Origin: Voacanga thouarsii
Taxonomy: Eukaryota > Streptophyta > Magnoliopsida > Gentianales > Apocynaceae
Length of the DNA: 64,000 nucleotides
Assembly (NCBI GenBank): GCA_026120185.1
Contig: JANUWF010003377.1
Location: forward strand, 2,925,001 to 2,989,000
Direction: 5' to 3'
Positions within the stretch are counted from its first letter, which is position 1. Each line of letters opens with the position of its first letter. The position numbers were made by a program, and so were the translations under genes. The notes below the pieces were generated by a model. The model had not been told where the DNA came from and searched no databases. It saw only the letters and a list, made by a program, of their open reading frames with translations. Positions 50,378-61,361 of this stretch are shown piece after piece.

Positions 50378-51760
50378 CATAGGCATTACATATAGAGAGA
50401 GAGGTTCCTTCAAGAGCAATTTCAGATTTAACATCCTCACATATTGTATCTTCATTTGTTTCAGGTTCACCACCCTTAAGCAAAGCATTTATCTGCTTCA
50501 TCATCCATAGCATTCTTGCTTTCTCTAACCAATATCATGTCATGCTCCTATTCTATCAAAGCACAATATTGTTAGTTACAAGACTATTGTTTTGTCTTGG
50601 TAACTTATTGTAATGAGTTAGTTAAAATAACTCGTTCATGATGCTGCTCTTCATGACACCAATTCTGCCCTTCATGCTGCATCTCTCCCTGAAGAGTAAA
50701 ATTAGATTGTGGAGGAGAGAAGAAAGGCTCAGATTCTAAAAATGTCATATTCATGGTGATATATGTGCACTTGGAGATGATCTCACAGAAATGGTATCCT
50801 TTTTTTTTTAATAGCATATCCTAAAAAAAATATAGCAAACTGCACATGGGTCAAGCTTAGTGCGCTAATTTTTATGAAGATGAATAAAGGCCACACAACC
50901 AAATATGCATGGTAGAAATAACAATGCAGATGACAGAGTAAAATATCTAGATAGAATCTGCAATGGAGTCTTGAAATCCAATATTCTTCAGGGCATTCTG
51001 TTTAATAAGTAAATTGATGTAGTAACTACATTAGCCTAATATTTACTTAGCACATTTGCTTCAATCAATAAAAGGCTATTTCCAATATATGTTTAGTCTT
51101 CCATTTAGCCATGCCATTTTGTTGTGGCATTTGGGCATATGATGTTTCATGGAAAAGGCCATTTTTTTGGAAGTAATCTTGAAAATTTTGATTGACGTAT
51201 TCACCGCCATTATCAAATCGAAAATTTTATAGATTCGTAGAAAATTAAGTTTGAATCATAGTATGAAATGCCTTAAACATACCCAACATCTCATCTTTAT
51301 GTTTCAACAAGTACAACCAAGTCATTCAAGTGCAATCATCCACAAAAAGTTACAAACCAGCAATAACCAAGAGTAGTAGTAATTGGGGAGGGTCACCAAA
51401 CATCAGAGTGAATCAAGGTAACAGGAGTACTACTATTATTTAAGTTACTTAGGGCATGCAGGTAAAATGTAGGAATGAAAATAAATTAGGCATCAAGTAT
51501 TTCATATAACTGAAGGATAGGTGTCCAAGCAACGGTGCCATAACTAAATCTATTTCACCTTTGTATTACCTAGCTAAGTGGCTTATCTTATTAGCATGAC
51601 TAGGACTGAAGTCATCCATGTAATATAGCCCCTCTCTCTTAGTACCATGCCCATTGATCTTCTTGGTGCGAATGTCTTGAAGTAGGCAAAAAATAGGATA
51701 CATTAGTGTAACACAATTGAGCTCTTTAGTTACTTAACCAGCAGAGGGGCTATATTACAT
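50378..51760 (-). pseudogene. Copia element A: integrase region and IN-RT linker
   Basis: Reading down the minus strand, about 51700-51560 gives QDIRTKKINGHGTKREGLYY and HANKISHLA (pre-integrase region). Then comes a damaged WHR.L.H-type zinc-binding end and HSDVW (first Asp of the core, about 51400). FRFDNGGEYVNQNFQ (second Asp, about 51200-51230) is followed by QMPQQNGMAKWKTKHILEIA, where the catalytic Glu position reads Lys. 50820-50600 has KKKGYHF and TYITMNMTFLESEPFF, the segment normally found between integrase and RT. Many in-frame stops show long decay. Gag and the 5' LTR were not found; the element is truncated near 51760. Confidence 0.82.
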
Positions 51761-51761
51761 T

Positions 51762-53050
51762 GGGCAAGGATTTTATTTCATTAGCAATTCAATTTTTATT
51801 GATGGCTGTTCTCTATGAGTTTGAAGAAAAAACCTAGCCCTAATTCTCTAAGGAGAATTACCACACTCCTCTCTTCTCTCTTCCTCGTTCTTCCTTTCTT
51901 CTCATCCTAGTTTTCTACTCTTACCAGTAGATAGTCTGCAATAGGTGTGAGGATACCCTGAAAAACTAAAAAAGTGGTATATTTATGTGCGTTTGATGTG
52001 AAAGAGTAGGGGCTTAGCTGGTATTCTGCGGAACAAGTATCTGTTATGAATCAAGAGCATCAAATTTGAGCAATCCATCTAAGGAGGTTCCATGTAACCT
52101 AACTCCATCGTCGGTATTTAGCCTATTGCAACAGTAAAGTAAGTATTTTCTAGATATTGACAAAAAATTTATTTTAAATTTTAAATCTATTGTGTTATCT
52201 TTATTTCCCATGATCCTTTATTCAATTGATCAGATGCTTGGTGGGCAAATTTATTCCACTAAAAGAAACTATGAAACTAGAAACTTAAAACATTTTAAGA
52301 GAAAAATTACAAAGTCATATTATTCTAGCATGTTCTAAGATTAGAATTTTATTTTTTAAAAAAGATAATCAAGCACTGAAAATAGGAAAATTAATGCTAC
52401 AGGAAGTACCTATATTTGTTAACAACAACTACTAATCTACTCCTTCTTTAGTTTGGAAAGAGTTTTCTTTCTCTACTCCAACATATAGATATACAAATAA
52501 GGACTACCTACATTTTAGTAGCATAATTTTGTTAATTTGCATTGTCAAATTATCCTTAACAACATAAAAAATATTTTATTTAAGATAAGCAAATTCATAC
52601 CTGGGACATAAATAGCAAGGCCAACAAAATGTCTTCAATTTAACATGAATTCAAATGTCTTCAATTTGACATGAATTCAAATGACAAAATAGATCATGCT
52701 GATCTTTGAAAGAAATATTATGCTTTTTCTACTTCGGTTCACTCATTTCAATGCATTTTTCTTTGTAATCTACATACAAATTTCACTTCCTAAATAATGT
52801 TGTTTACTTAAGGTGTATCATTTCTTACAATAACTCAGATTTTTAGTTCAATATGTTGTTATCCCTGGAACTGTGCATACACTAGAGCAGCATAAACAAG
52901 GACATTTAAGTAGAACTCTGAGAAAAAAAAAATAATGAGGGCACAAAAGTGGCTAAACATACAAGATAAGCTAACAACCATACCTTTTGTCTATAGCAAC
53001 AAAATAAACAGACAACAACCATCCACTATTCATACTTGGGAGAAAAAGGC
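51762..53050. other. Intergenic, no gene
   Basis: AT-rich. It contains a 26-base direct duplication (CTTCAATTTRACATGAATTC unit, about 52626-52682). A short segment at 51800-51960 with AAACCTAGCCCTAATTCTC and a TCTTCTC-rich run resembles the transcribed end of an LTR, but no partner was found. Confidence 0.4.
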
Positions 53051-53624
53051 TGTTAGAATATTTTAATAAAATTAATATTTTCATAATTACCTTAATTGTT
53101 TTGTAAAGGTTACAAAAATAGTTACAAAATTTTATGTCTTTATATGTTGAGGATTACAAGTTAATGGCATTATATTTTATCATAAATGGCGGTTAATTTG
53201 GTGGTCACAACCTCCCTATTGATTGAATATACAAATATATATGTGGCTGTTTTAGAAATATAATAAGAGAGGATGTTTTATGTTTTATATAACATCTATA
53301 GAATATTGGGAATAGAAAGGGTGTAGAGATTAGAGCTTCAACTCTCCTAACAGTACAAATTACTGAGAGTTACAGCATTGGAGGCTGGACTGTTGTATCC
53401 TAGGGGTGACATGACCAAAGACTGCTACACCGGCTGAATCATTCCGCACTGGCGTAAATCACCTTAAAGAGAACGAGAAATCCGTACTTCAATCCACCTC
53501 TACGCTACTATTATTTTGTATCATTCTGATTTCATCTTATAACATAATAGTGTATATGTTTTGTGTGATTATTGAATCTTACATTATTCTATTTTTAGTT
53601 CCTAATTTATAAGTAGGAACAACA
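53051..53624 (+). repeat. 0.57-kb LTR, left copy
   Basis: Starts TGTTAGAATATTTTAATAAA and ends AGTAGGAACAACA. Direct repeat of 57880-58441, sharing long blocks such as GGTGACA, ATCCACCTCTACGCTA (as TCCACCTCTACGCTACT) and TTGTGTGATTATTGAATC. TG...CA ends and a TATA-like TATATAAC support LTR status. Confidence 0.85.
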
Positions 53625-53971
53625 ATTTTAAGGTAATTCATTATATGAATAAAATGTTTTCCTTTGGTTCAAGATTGTAAATGTGGAAACCAAATTTTAT
53701 TTGGAAGAGTTGGAGCAAGTAAGAAAGTAGAAATACTTTGAGGTAAGTATCTTAAAAGAATTTGATTTAGCAAAATGAAAAGAGTTAGTGATAGGCATCT
53801 AGTGCAGAAATTCCAATGCTGGCAAAAATTCTCATAATATAGTTTATGTTGTAGATATCCTTTATTGTCTATAAAATAGATTTTTTTGGTGCAAATATTG
53901 CAGTGAGAATAGTACTATATACTTGAGATTGCTATCTACTTTTCTAATAGTATAAAATGAAGTGAACTACT

Positions 53972-55895
53972 TTTTTTTATGGAAATATAAATATATTAAT
54001 ATTGATCAAAAGGAATATACACGGATTACTAGTTTAAAGTCAACGAGACTACAAACTAGTGGTTCCCAATACAGTCCGCAAAGGTAGGCACAACATTAGG
54101 GTACAAAGTAAAAAAAACAGTGTACACATGTGTTTTACTCTTCTTTATAATCTCTAACGGTAGGCATACCTCATTCTCAAAAATGGCCTTATTATGAGCA
54201 TACCAGATGTAGTAGAAAGTGGCTGCCAAAACAGTAGACTTAGCCTTAGTAAACCACGAAGTACTTCGGTTGGTGCGCCTAAACCACCTAAGACAGGTTT
54301 TGGCTGAATCTAAAGTATTCGGTAAACCTAGCCACCTTTTTACTTCCGTCCAAATAGTAGCTGAAATTGAGCATTTGAAAAAAGATGATTAGACGTTTCC
54401 AGATGTGCCTTACACAAAGGACATGACAAGTCATCAAGCCTGAACACAAGTGTATCCTTGGTCTTAAGCCCACCCTTAGCACACAACCAAAGAATGAATG
54501 AGTGTTTAGGTGTCAGTCCCTGTTTCCATATGGTATTGGCCCAATACACCATCTGTGCAGTTGATCTCAGATAGTCATAAGCGCGGCTGGTGAAAGAATT
54601 AGTGCAGATGGCCCAAGAATGAAGCAGATCAGCCGCACAGTTAATATCCCATTCGTGCTCCGATAACATGTCTGTAATTGCTAACAGTCTACGAAATAAG
54701 GGTGAGTGTTCCCTGTGATGGTCGATCTCCCAAACAGATTTACCCTTCAAATAATAGTGTCACCCATTTGACCCACAAAGATTGTTTCTTCGTTTAGATG
54801 TCCCAAATGATTCTAGACAGTAGTGCTCCATTCCAAGTGTCAAGTCCCGCAATCCAAGTCCACCCTCAGTTTTTGGGAGAGAAATATTCTTCTAGGCAAC
54901 CAGGGAGTTCTTTGAGTCCCACAAAAAATCCCTAGCCATCCTATCCAACTGACAAATGATAGCCGTTGGCATGGGGAGTATAGATAACTAGAAACACTCA
55001 ACCCCTTGGAGAATAGATTGGATCAGTTGGAGGTGCCCAGCATAAGAGAGAGAACGAGCGGACCATCAGCCAATGTATGAGCCAATGCGATCAAGCAATG
55101 GTTTGTAGAAAGTGAGTCAAATTTTACCATTCATGATTGGTAGCCCAAGGTAGTGGAACAAGAATTCCCCGATAGGTATGCCGGTAGTTTCCAGAATATT
55201 CTCCTGATCATTCATATGGATCCCAGCAAGAAAAATATTGGACTTATCCTTATTGATTTCTAGACCCGAGCAACTTTTAAATTCTTCCAGGCAATCAAGG
55301 AGAATGGGAATAGAGGAGCAATCACCCTTAGCAAACAATATAAGGTCGTCCGCAAAAGCAAGGTGAGTAATCCTAAGCCCCTTACACTTGGGATGATAGT
55401 TGAATATGCCGCCAAGTGTGTGCACTTTGATAACCCGTGAGAAATATTCTAAGCAAATGACAAATAGCAGGGGGAGACCGGATCCCCTTGGCGTAGACCT
55501 TTTGCTCCAGTAAAGAAACCATGGACAATCCCATTGATAGCAATAGAGTACGAAGTAGCCATGACACATTGCTCGATCCAGTTCACGAAAAGAGGAGGGA
55601 ACCCAAGCTCCGTAAGAAGATCCATTAAGAAATCCCAATTAACTGAGTCATAAGCCTTCCTTAGGTCCACCTTAATAGTACATCGAGGAAAAACTCTTGT
55701 TCTACTATACATACGCATAAGTTCTTGAACCATCAAGATATTATCAGTCATGAGTCTATCTTGTATGAATGCCGACTGTGATGTGTCCACAAGGATAGGT
55801 ACAACCAGTTTAAGTTTGTCAGCCAGAATCTTGGAGATAATCTTGTATACCACGTTACAACAAGAAATAGGACGATAGTCACACACCTTCTCATC
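53972..55895 (-). mobile_element. 5'-truncated LINE insertion with 15-bp target duplication
   Basis: The 15-base direct repeat ATGAAGTGAACTACT lies at 53957-53971 and 55896-55910, exactly outside the insert. On the minus strand the insert ends in a short poly-A (T-run at 53972-53978 on the plus strand). It begins abruptly inside the reverse transcriptase domain at 55895, the usual 5' truncation of LINEs made by incomplete reverse transcription. Confidence 0.92.
54345..55886 (-). pseudogene. LINE reverse transcriptase, truncated and frameshifted
   Basis: Starts in the RT domain with DYRPISCCNVVYKIISKIL. Then come SQSAFIQDRLMTDNI, IKVDLRKAYDSVNWDFL (first catalytic Asp), GLRQGDPVSP, and after a 1-base loss near 55470, LLFVICLEYFSRVI in another frame. 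THLAFADDLILFAKGD (catalytic FADD) is at about 55330-55380, followed by LDCLEEFKSCSGLEINKDKS. The zinc-binding C-terminus (zf-RVT type) is at 54345-54750: ANTIWKQGLTPKHSFILWL, LKTKDTLVFR and CPLCKAHLETSNHLF. 54760-55110 is broken. The endonuclease and ORF1 are absent because of the 5' truncation. Confidence 0.92.
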
Positions 55896-57879
55896 ATGAA
55901 GTGAACTACTAACTAAACATTATGTAGATGTTCATGTCTTATGCCTTATGCTTTAATGGTCCTATATAAAAGTTGATCTTTTACACCATAAGCATTGGAT
56001 TAGAAAAATCACGAATATCTTAGCATAAGAAATAGTAGGGGTTTGCCTTCATTCAAAATTATCCAAATACAGTGACATATAGGTTACATCTCTTGGCAAG
56101 ATGTTGGATTTGCATTAAATTACTAAAAATGATATCAATTCTTTAAGTGGAGATTCAGTTTTGATTTATTTAAAAGTCTAAAGAAAATTTGTTCATTTTT
56201 GTAATTCGATAATTCCTTATGGCGCACTTGTCATTTTTAAATAATATATAAGTGGATAAATTACTAATAGGTTTTGTGCCTTTAAGTATCAAATTACAAA
56301 GAAATTTTATTGTATTAAAAATTTAGTATTGGAAAAGAATTGAGGTTTTACTATGTTCATTGATATTATTATCATCACTTATACGTGCAGTATTTGTTTC
56401 ACTTTTCTAGCGTATTGCATTAGATATTTTAAAATGCTCGGTTAATTTTAGTGGTATGTGAAATGATTTTGCTTTGGTGGCATTGTTTATATATTTTTTA
56501 GTGGAATGTTATTTATGACTGGCTATGGCTATGGCAATGGTAATATTCATACTCTTTTAAAAATAAGAGCAAGATGTTATTGTGATTAAGCCACAAAAAG
56601 GTCATAAGTTACTAAATATTGCCATAAAAAAGGTTAATGGTGAAAAACTCATCTAAAATCTTTGTTGAAGACGTTATATAAGTCATATCACAATGTTTAG
56701 GAGTTTTTGTATGGAGACAAAATATATACCAATGATATAATGAACAAGCATTCTGTAAGGTATTGGCCATCTTTCATACCAATAATGTTTTTTATTACAT
56801 ATTCATTTAATATTAAATAAACAATTATGAGAATTTTACTATTATTCAGTATTTTATAGTAGCGAATTGATTAAAAGTTTGTGATGGCCAGATGACTTTG
56901 AATATTACACATGTTATTGATTGATCCTTCTCACTAGAAGGTATCAACTAAAGTGAATTTATGAGCACCTATATGAGCTTCTAGTAGAAGTTACAAGCCA
57001 CTTGTGAAGTGAGTCTTAATTATAAGATAGTATTTGTGCAGTTATTACTTTAACAAACACAAGATAGTTGTGATATTTTAGTGTTGATATTGGTGGACTG
57101 GGATTATATTATGAATTGTGTTTCCACCATTAATGGCAAATATGAGAAAGTTTAAAGTTATAATACGTGTTATGCATATTTGTAAAATGTGTGTGAATGC
57201 CATCTAGTTTTTGAGATTTTATAACTTGACCTTTGTGATAAATATAATTGTGGATAATATATTTGACGAGCTCAAAACAAATGGTTAGTTTTACATCGAG
57301 GGGATGTGATTTGCACAGCTACCTATGAGGATACCCAATTTGATGATTGGAGATCCCAAGAGTCAAATTCAACGGGAAAAATGAATCATAGGGTAGTTGG
57401 TGGTGAAACATGCACATTAGAGTCTATGATGTAATATCCATCCCCTAAAGTGCAGTGCATGTATCCTGTAACGTTGAAGGTTAAGTTATTATTAACTCTT
57501 AATGAAATCTATTACTCTTATGAGTGGGGTGTCATAGTTACATGAGCACCCTTAACAAATTTCACCTATATGAGTGTGAAAATGGGGCCGCTTCCTAGGA
57601 GAGTTGGGCTTAGTCTCTAATTTACTCATGAAATTGGGATAGAGCACAAGGCCATAATGTGTTAGTTAGAAAAGCTCAAATGACACCTAGATTGCCATGT
57701 GTTAAGTAGTTTTTGTATCATACAAGTAGCCATAGTTCAATATATTAATTCACTACTAGCTCTGGTACTTGAACTACTGAATCACTAAGTGTAAGTTCAA
57801 AGCATAGCAATCTACATTATGCATGAAGGTCCGTCCTTGCCCAATATTGTCATATATTTTATTTTATTAATATATTTCA

Positions 57880-58441
57880 TGTTAGAGTATTTAACTAAAA
57901 TTAATATTTTCATAATTATCTTATTGTTTTGTTAAGGTTACAAAAATGATTACAATATTTCATGTCTTTATATTATTTATCATAAGTAGGGATTGATTTG
58001 GTGGTTACAACCTCCCTATTAATTATTCTTTGAATGTATACGTCTATATATGTGGCTATTTTAGAAATAGAATAAGAGAGGATTTTTTTTTTTTTTATGT
58101 TTTATATAACACATACAGAATATTAAGCATAAGAAGGGTGTAGAGATTAGAGCTTCAATTCTCCTAACAGTGCAGATTAGTGAAAGTTATAGTGTTGGAG
58201 GTTGGACTGTTGTATATTGGGGGTGACACAACCAGAGACTGCTGCACCGGCTAAATCATTCCACAGTGAAGTGAATAGCCTTAAAGGGAGTGAGATATCC
58301 GTGCCTAAGTCCACCTCTACGCTACTATTATTTTGTATCATTATGATTTCATCTTATAATATAATAGTGTATATGTTTTGTGTGATTATTGAATCTTACA
58401 TTATTCTATTTTTAGTTCCTAGTTTATAAGTAGGAACAACA
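57880..58441 (+). repeat. 0.57-kb LTR, right copy
   Basis: Same orientation and ends as 53051-53624 (TGTTAGAGTATTTAACTAAA ... AGTAGGAACAACA). It has a longer T-run at 58086-58097 and scattered substitutions relative to the left copy. Flanking 5-mers do not match between outer flanks, so no target duplication supports the pair as one intact insertion. Confidence 0.85.
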
Positions 58442-58780
58442 AAACCCATTCAAATATAGCTTATCAATTAAAAACAAGTCTAACTTTGCAATTCTTTCAC
58501 TGGATGGACAGTAGAAGATAAAGTAAATTGATGTAATTTACTTATAGATGAACATGTAGAGATGCAATAATCTAGATGCTTGAGCAAAGTTAAGTGTAGT
58601 CTCTACAATTAAATTGAAAATATGAGAAGCAATTACATGTTATAGCACTGCACAATGAAAACTAAATGAAAAAAGGAACTAGCTAAATCGTTACCCTAGT
58701 CAAGAGTGTTCGTATAGAAAAAAGATGTCATAAATTACCCAAAAGATTGGAGTATTGTGGGAAAATCCAAACCAGAATAC

Positions 58781-58939
58781 CTTAGCAGAAGCAGTCCTAA
58801 TACTAGGCTCCGAATGGGTACTTATATTAGTACCATCCTGATAACCATAATCCTCGTAAGAACATAAGATATCTTCTGAAGCAAAATCAAACCACTTGGA
58901 ACCCGGTGTATTACCTTTTTTGGCCGATCCAGATGCCAT
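58781..58939 (-). CDS. First coding exon of a DUF1421/FLOE-like gene (partial)
   Basis: From ATG at 58939 the minus strand encodes 53 residues starting MASGSAKKGN, with the conserved block FDFASEDILCSYEDYG and ending HSEPSIRTASAK, then a donor site AAG|GTATTC at 58781/58780 in phase 0. I recognise this start as that of plant DUF1421 proteins (Arabidopsis FLOE family, prion-like proteins that phase-separate in water-dependent fashion in seeds), whose first exon ends at a comparable place. It is intact, with a plausible leader upstream to about 59090. No second exon (expected to begin with an HKxRMARSSVFP-like segment) was recognised further down the minus strand. The gene therefore has a very long intron filled by transposons, continues outside the window, or is a stranded exon. 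Confidence 0.6.
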
Positions 58940-59327
58940 TGACAAAAACCATAAAAAATCAACCTAGGGTTTCCAGAAACACAAGTAAAAGTAGACAGAA
59001 ACACCAATTTATTTGAATCTATCTATGGATTGCTTTGCTTGTGCGAAAGGTTAACAAGAAGAAGGAAATTTTGGTCTGTATTGAAATCTGCATGAATCTA
59101 TGAGTCATAGTGGGTGTGACTGTGGAGGCCCGAAGAAAACATTTTTGGAGTGAAAATCATGGGGCGGGGTTTAACTTTCTATAAACCGAGATGTATTTCT
59201 AAAGTAAGTGGTCATTTGTGACTTCTGAAAACAAAAGAGGGGAGACGGAGAAAATGATGATGAGTGTTACGATCAAGCATGGTAATTGTTTTAATTCTTG
59301 AATATAAATTTTCTTCTATTATAATTT

Positions 59328-59365
<38 letters not shown>

Positions 59366-59446
59366 ATAAAAATAGAAATAGGATATTTGAAGACAAAGCA
59401 AATGAAATATATTTCTTAAACAAATTAATTATCAAAAGTAATGGTA

Positions 59447-59479
<33 letters not shown>

Positions 59480-59784
59480 GTATTTAGACAAATTTGGATC
59501 GCTAAGAATATTCTTTCTATAAATTTATAGCATTATATTAATCAAAATAATTCTTATGAAAGCTAATTAGAATGATGTTGTGATAAAATATGAAGCTAAT
59601 TAATTAAATCAACATTTATCATATACAAATTAAGTGCACACATATAAAAACCTAGGATGTATACAGATTTTTACTTAGAAAATCAATGATCTAGCTGTTA
59701 CATGTGCTAATAAAGTTGGAATAAGTTTTCTGACCAAGTTTGAATATAATTTGATATATTTTGTCATATTTTTCAGTGTAATCT
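58940..59784. other. Presumed promoter side of the FLOE-like exon, with microsatellites
   Basis: No other gene is supported. (AT)n at 59331-59361 and (TG)n(TA)n at about 59446-59479 are the main repeats. The first ~150 bases on the minus strand would be the leader of the exon at 58781-58939. Confidence 0.45.
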
Positions 59785-59910
59785 CTATGTAATGACCCAG
59801 AAACCCTAACACATTTATAAACATAAACATATCAAATTAACAATTCAACCATTAGATTTGTTAAAACAGTTTAAAAAAAAAAAGTATTATTACCAAATTT
59901 GAAGGTACCC
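59785..59910 (-). repeat. Inverted copy of the ~150-bp unit
   Basis: Reverse complement of the array unit: GTAATCTCTATGTAATGACC, then AACCCTAACACATTTATAAA, then CAACCATTAGATTTGTTAAA and ACCAAATTTGAAGGTA. It lies in the opposite orientation to the units at 60480-61310, about 570 bases away. Confidence 0.8.
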
Positions 59911-60479
59911 AAACTTAAAAAATTATGACAATATATAAAATTGTCACTTAATTTTATACTTATATAACTTCATAGTACACGACGCAAACATATTGTCACG
60001 TACAATATTGTGTGAATGTGATCTTTTTTGTGATTGATTATTAACATTGTAGATTATTTAAAATTTTGTAATATTATTAAAGTTGTCACTTAATGCTACA
60101 CCTAAGTGTGATGTAATGAGATTGTCATTAATACTTATATTATAGTGGCAAATGGATTTTAATTTTCCATTTAGCTTGAATAGTTGTCCAACTGAAATTC
60201 AATAAAGTGAAATTTACTTTACTTAATTTTAATAAAATAATTTCACTTTATGTTATATCAATACAAATACATGTCACATTATTCCCACCAAAATTCAATA
60301 GTCATCTTTCAATTAAATAAAGTAGCTTTATTAAATTTCGAAGCTATTCCCAAGTATAGCCTCAATATTTTTATATAAAAATAAAGTACTAAGTTATTGT
60401 TTAACTAAAAAAATGTTATTGTTTAATTACAATGATTGAATTTCACTTTAAACAAATGTTAATTAATAGGTATAATATA
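59911..60479. other. Spacer between inverted and direct 150-bp units
   Basis: AT-rich, no frame. Recurrent short words (GTCACTTAAT, TTTCACTTTA) suggest additional old duplication but no clear period. Confidence 0.35.
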
Positions 60480-61310
60480 CTAATTAATTTTGAGATATTA
60501 TACATAAAACATGCCAGATTATGTAGCAAAATATATCTGACTATCTTTAAATTTTGTGATAATATATATTTTTTAAACAATTTTAACAAATTTAACAGTT
60601 AAATCATTAATTTGATTACTTATCTTTATAAATACGTTAGATTTTTGCCGATTGTATTGAGATTATGCTATATAATATAGAAAAATATATTTGATTACCA
60701 TCAAATTTGGTCATAATACTTTTTTTTTGTAATTTTAATAAATCTAACGGTTGAATCATTAATTTGATATATTTAGCTTTATAAATGCATTGGATTTTAG
60801 GCTCTTATATAGAGATTATGCAAGATTATATGGCAAAATATATTCAATTACCTTCCAATTTGGTCATGATACTTTTTTTTTTAGCAATATAGAGATTATA
60901 TTAGATTATGTAAGAAAATATATCCGATTATCTTTAGATTTTTTTTTCATGATACTTTTTTTTATCAATTTTTACAAATTTAATAATTAGATCATTAATT
61001 TGATATGCTTATCTTTATAAATAAATTAGGTTTTAGCTCTTATATATAGATTATACTATATTATATGGCAAAATATATCCGATTACCTTCAAATTTGGTC
61101 ATAATATATATATATATATATATATATTGCAATTTTAACAAATCTAATGTTAAATAATTGATTTGATATTCTTATCTTTATAAATGCATTAAGTTTTGGC
61201 CACTTATATGGAAATTATACTATATTATGTAGCAAAATATATCCGATTACATTCCAATTTGAACATGAAATCTTTTTTTAACAATTTTAACAAATCTGAC
61301 ACTAAAGGCT
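60480..61310 (+). repeat. Second array of ~150-bp tandem units
   Basis: About five to six diverged units with TAGAGATTAT, ATATATCCGATTAC, AATTTGGTCA and AACAAATCTAA landmarks, the same family and orientation as 10310-11385. An (AT)n run has expanded inside one unit at 61104-61128. The units are more diverged than those at 10.3-11.4 kb. Confidence 0.8.
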
Positions 61311-61323
61311 ATTTTTCTTGTAG
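61307..61323 (+). other. CACTA-like terminal motif
   Basis: CTATTTTTCTTGTAGTG reads outward as a CACTA terminal inverted repeat (CACTACAAGAAAAATAG on the other strand). The sequence after it, with TTTAGTTGGTATT, matches the start of the motif zone at 11391, so it may mark an internal junction of the same transposon family and not a free end. Confidence 0.5.
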
Positions 61324-61361
61324 TGAAATATCTACCATCTACCTACTTTAGTTGGTATTTT

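Larger units (their letters stand above)
53625..57879. mobile_element. Interior between the two 0.57-kb LTRs (2.3 kb after removing the LINE)
   Basis: No gag, protease, integrase or reverse transcriptase of an LTR element is visible. No primer binding site follows the left LTR and no polypurine tract precedes the right one. The interior is therefore either a decayed non-autonomous element or unrelated sequence between two independent solo LTRs. The 57290-57830 part is GC-richer and contains repeated-looking text without a frame. Confidence 0.4.

Noticed and set aside
50283..50513. 76-residue ORF ending in GDVAPSEGQ
   Set aside because: It runs across the junction of Copia A and the 4.3-kb LTR end, so it is a chimeric accident of insertion.
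58202..58429. 75-residue ORF
   Set aside because: It lies wholly within the 0.57-kb LTR and the left LTR lacks the same frame.
53051..58441. One complete LTR retrotransposon
   Set aside because: No primer site, polypurine tract, coding domains or target duplication connect the two LTRs.
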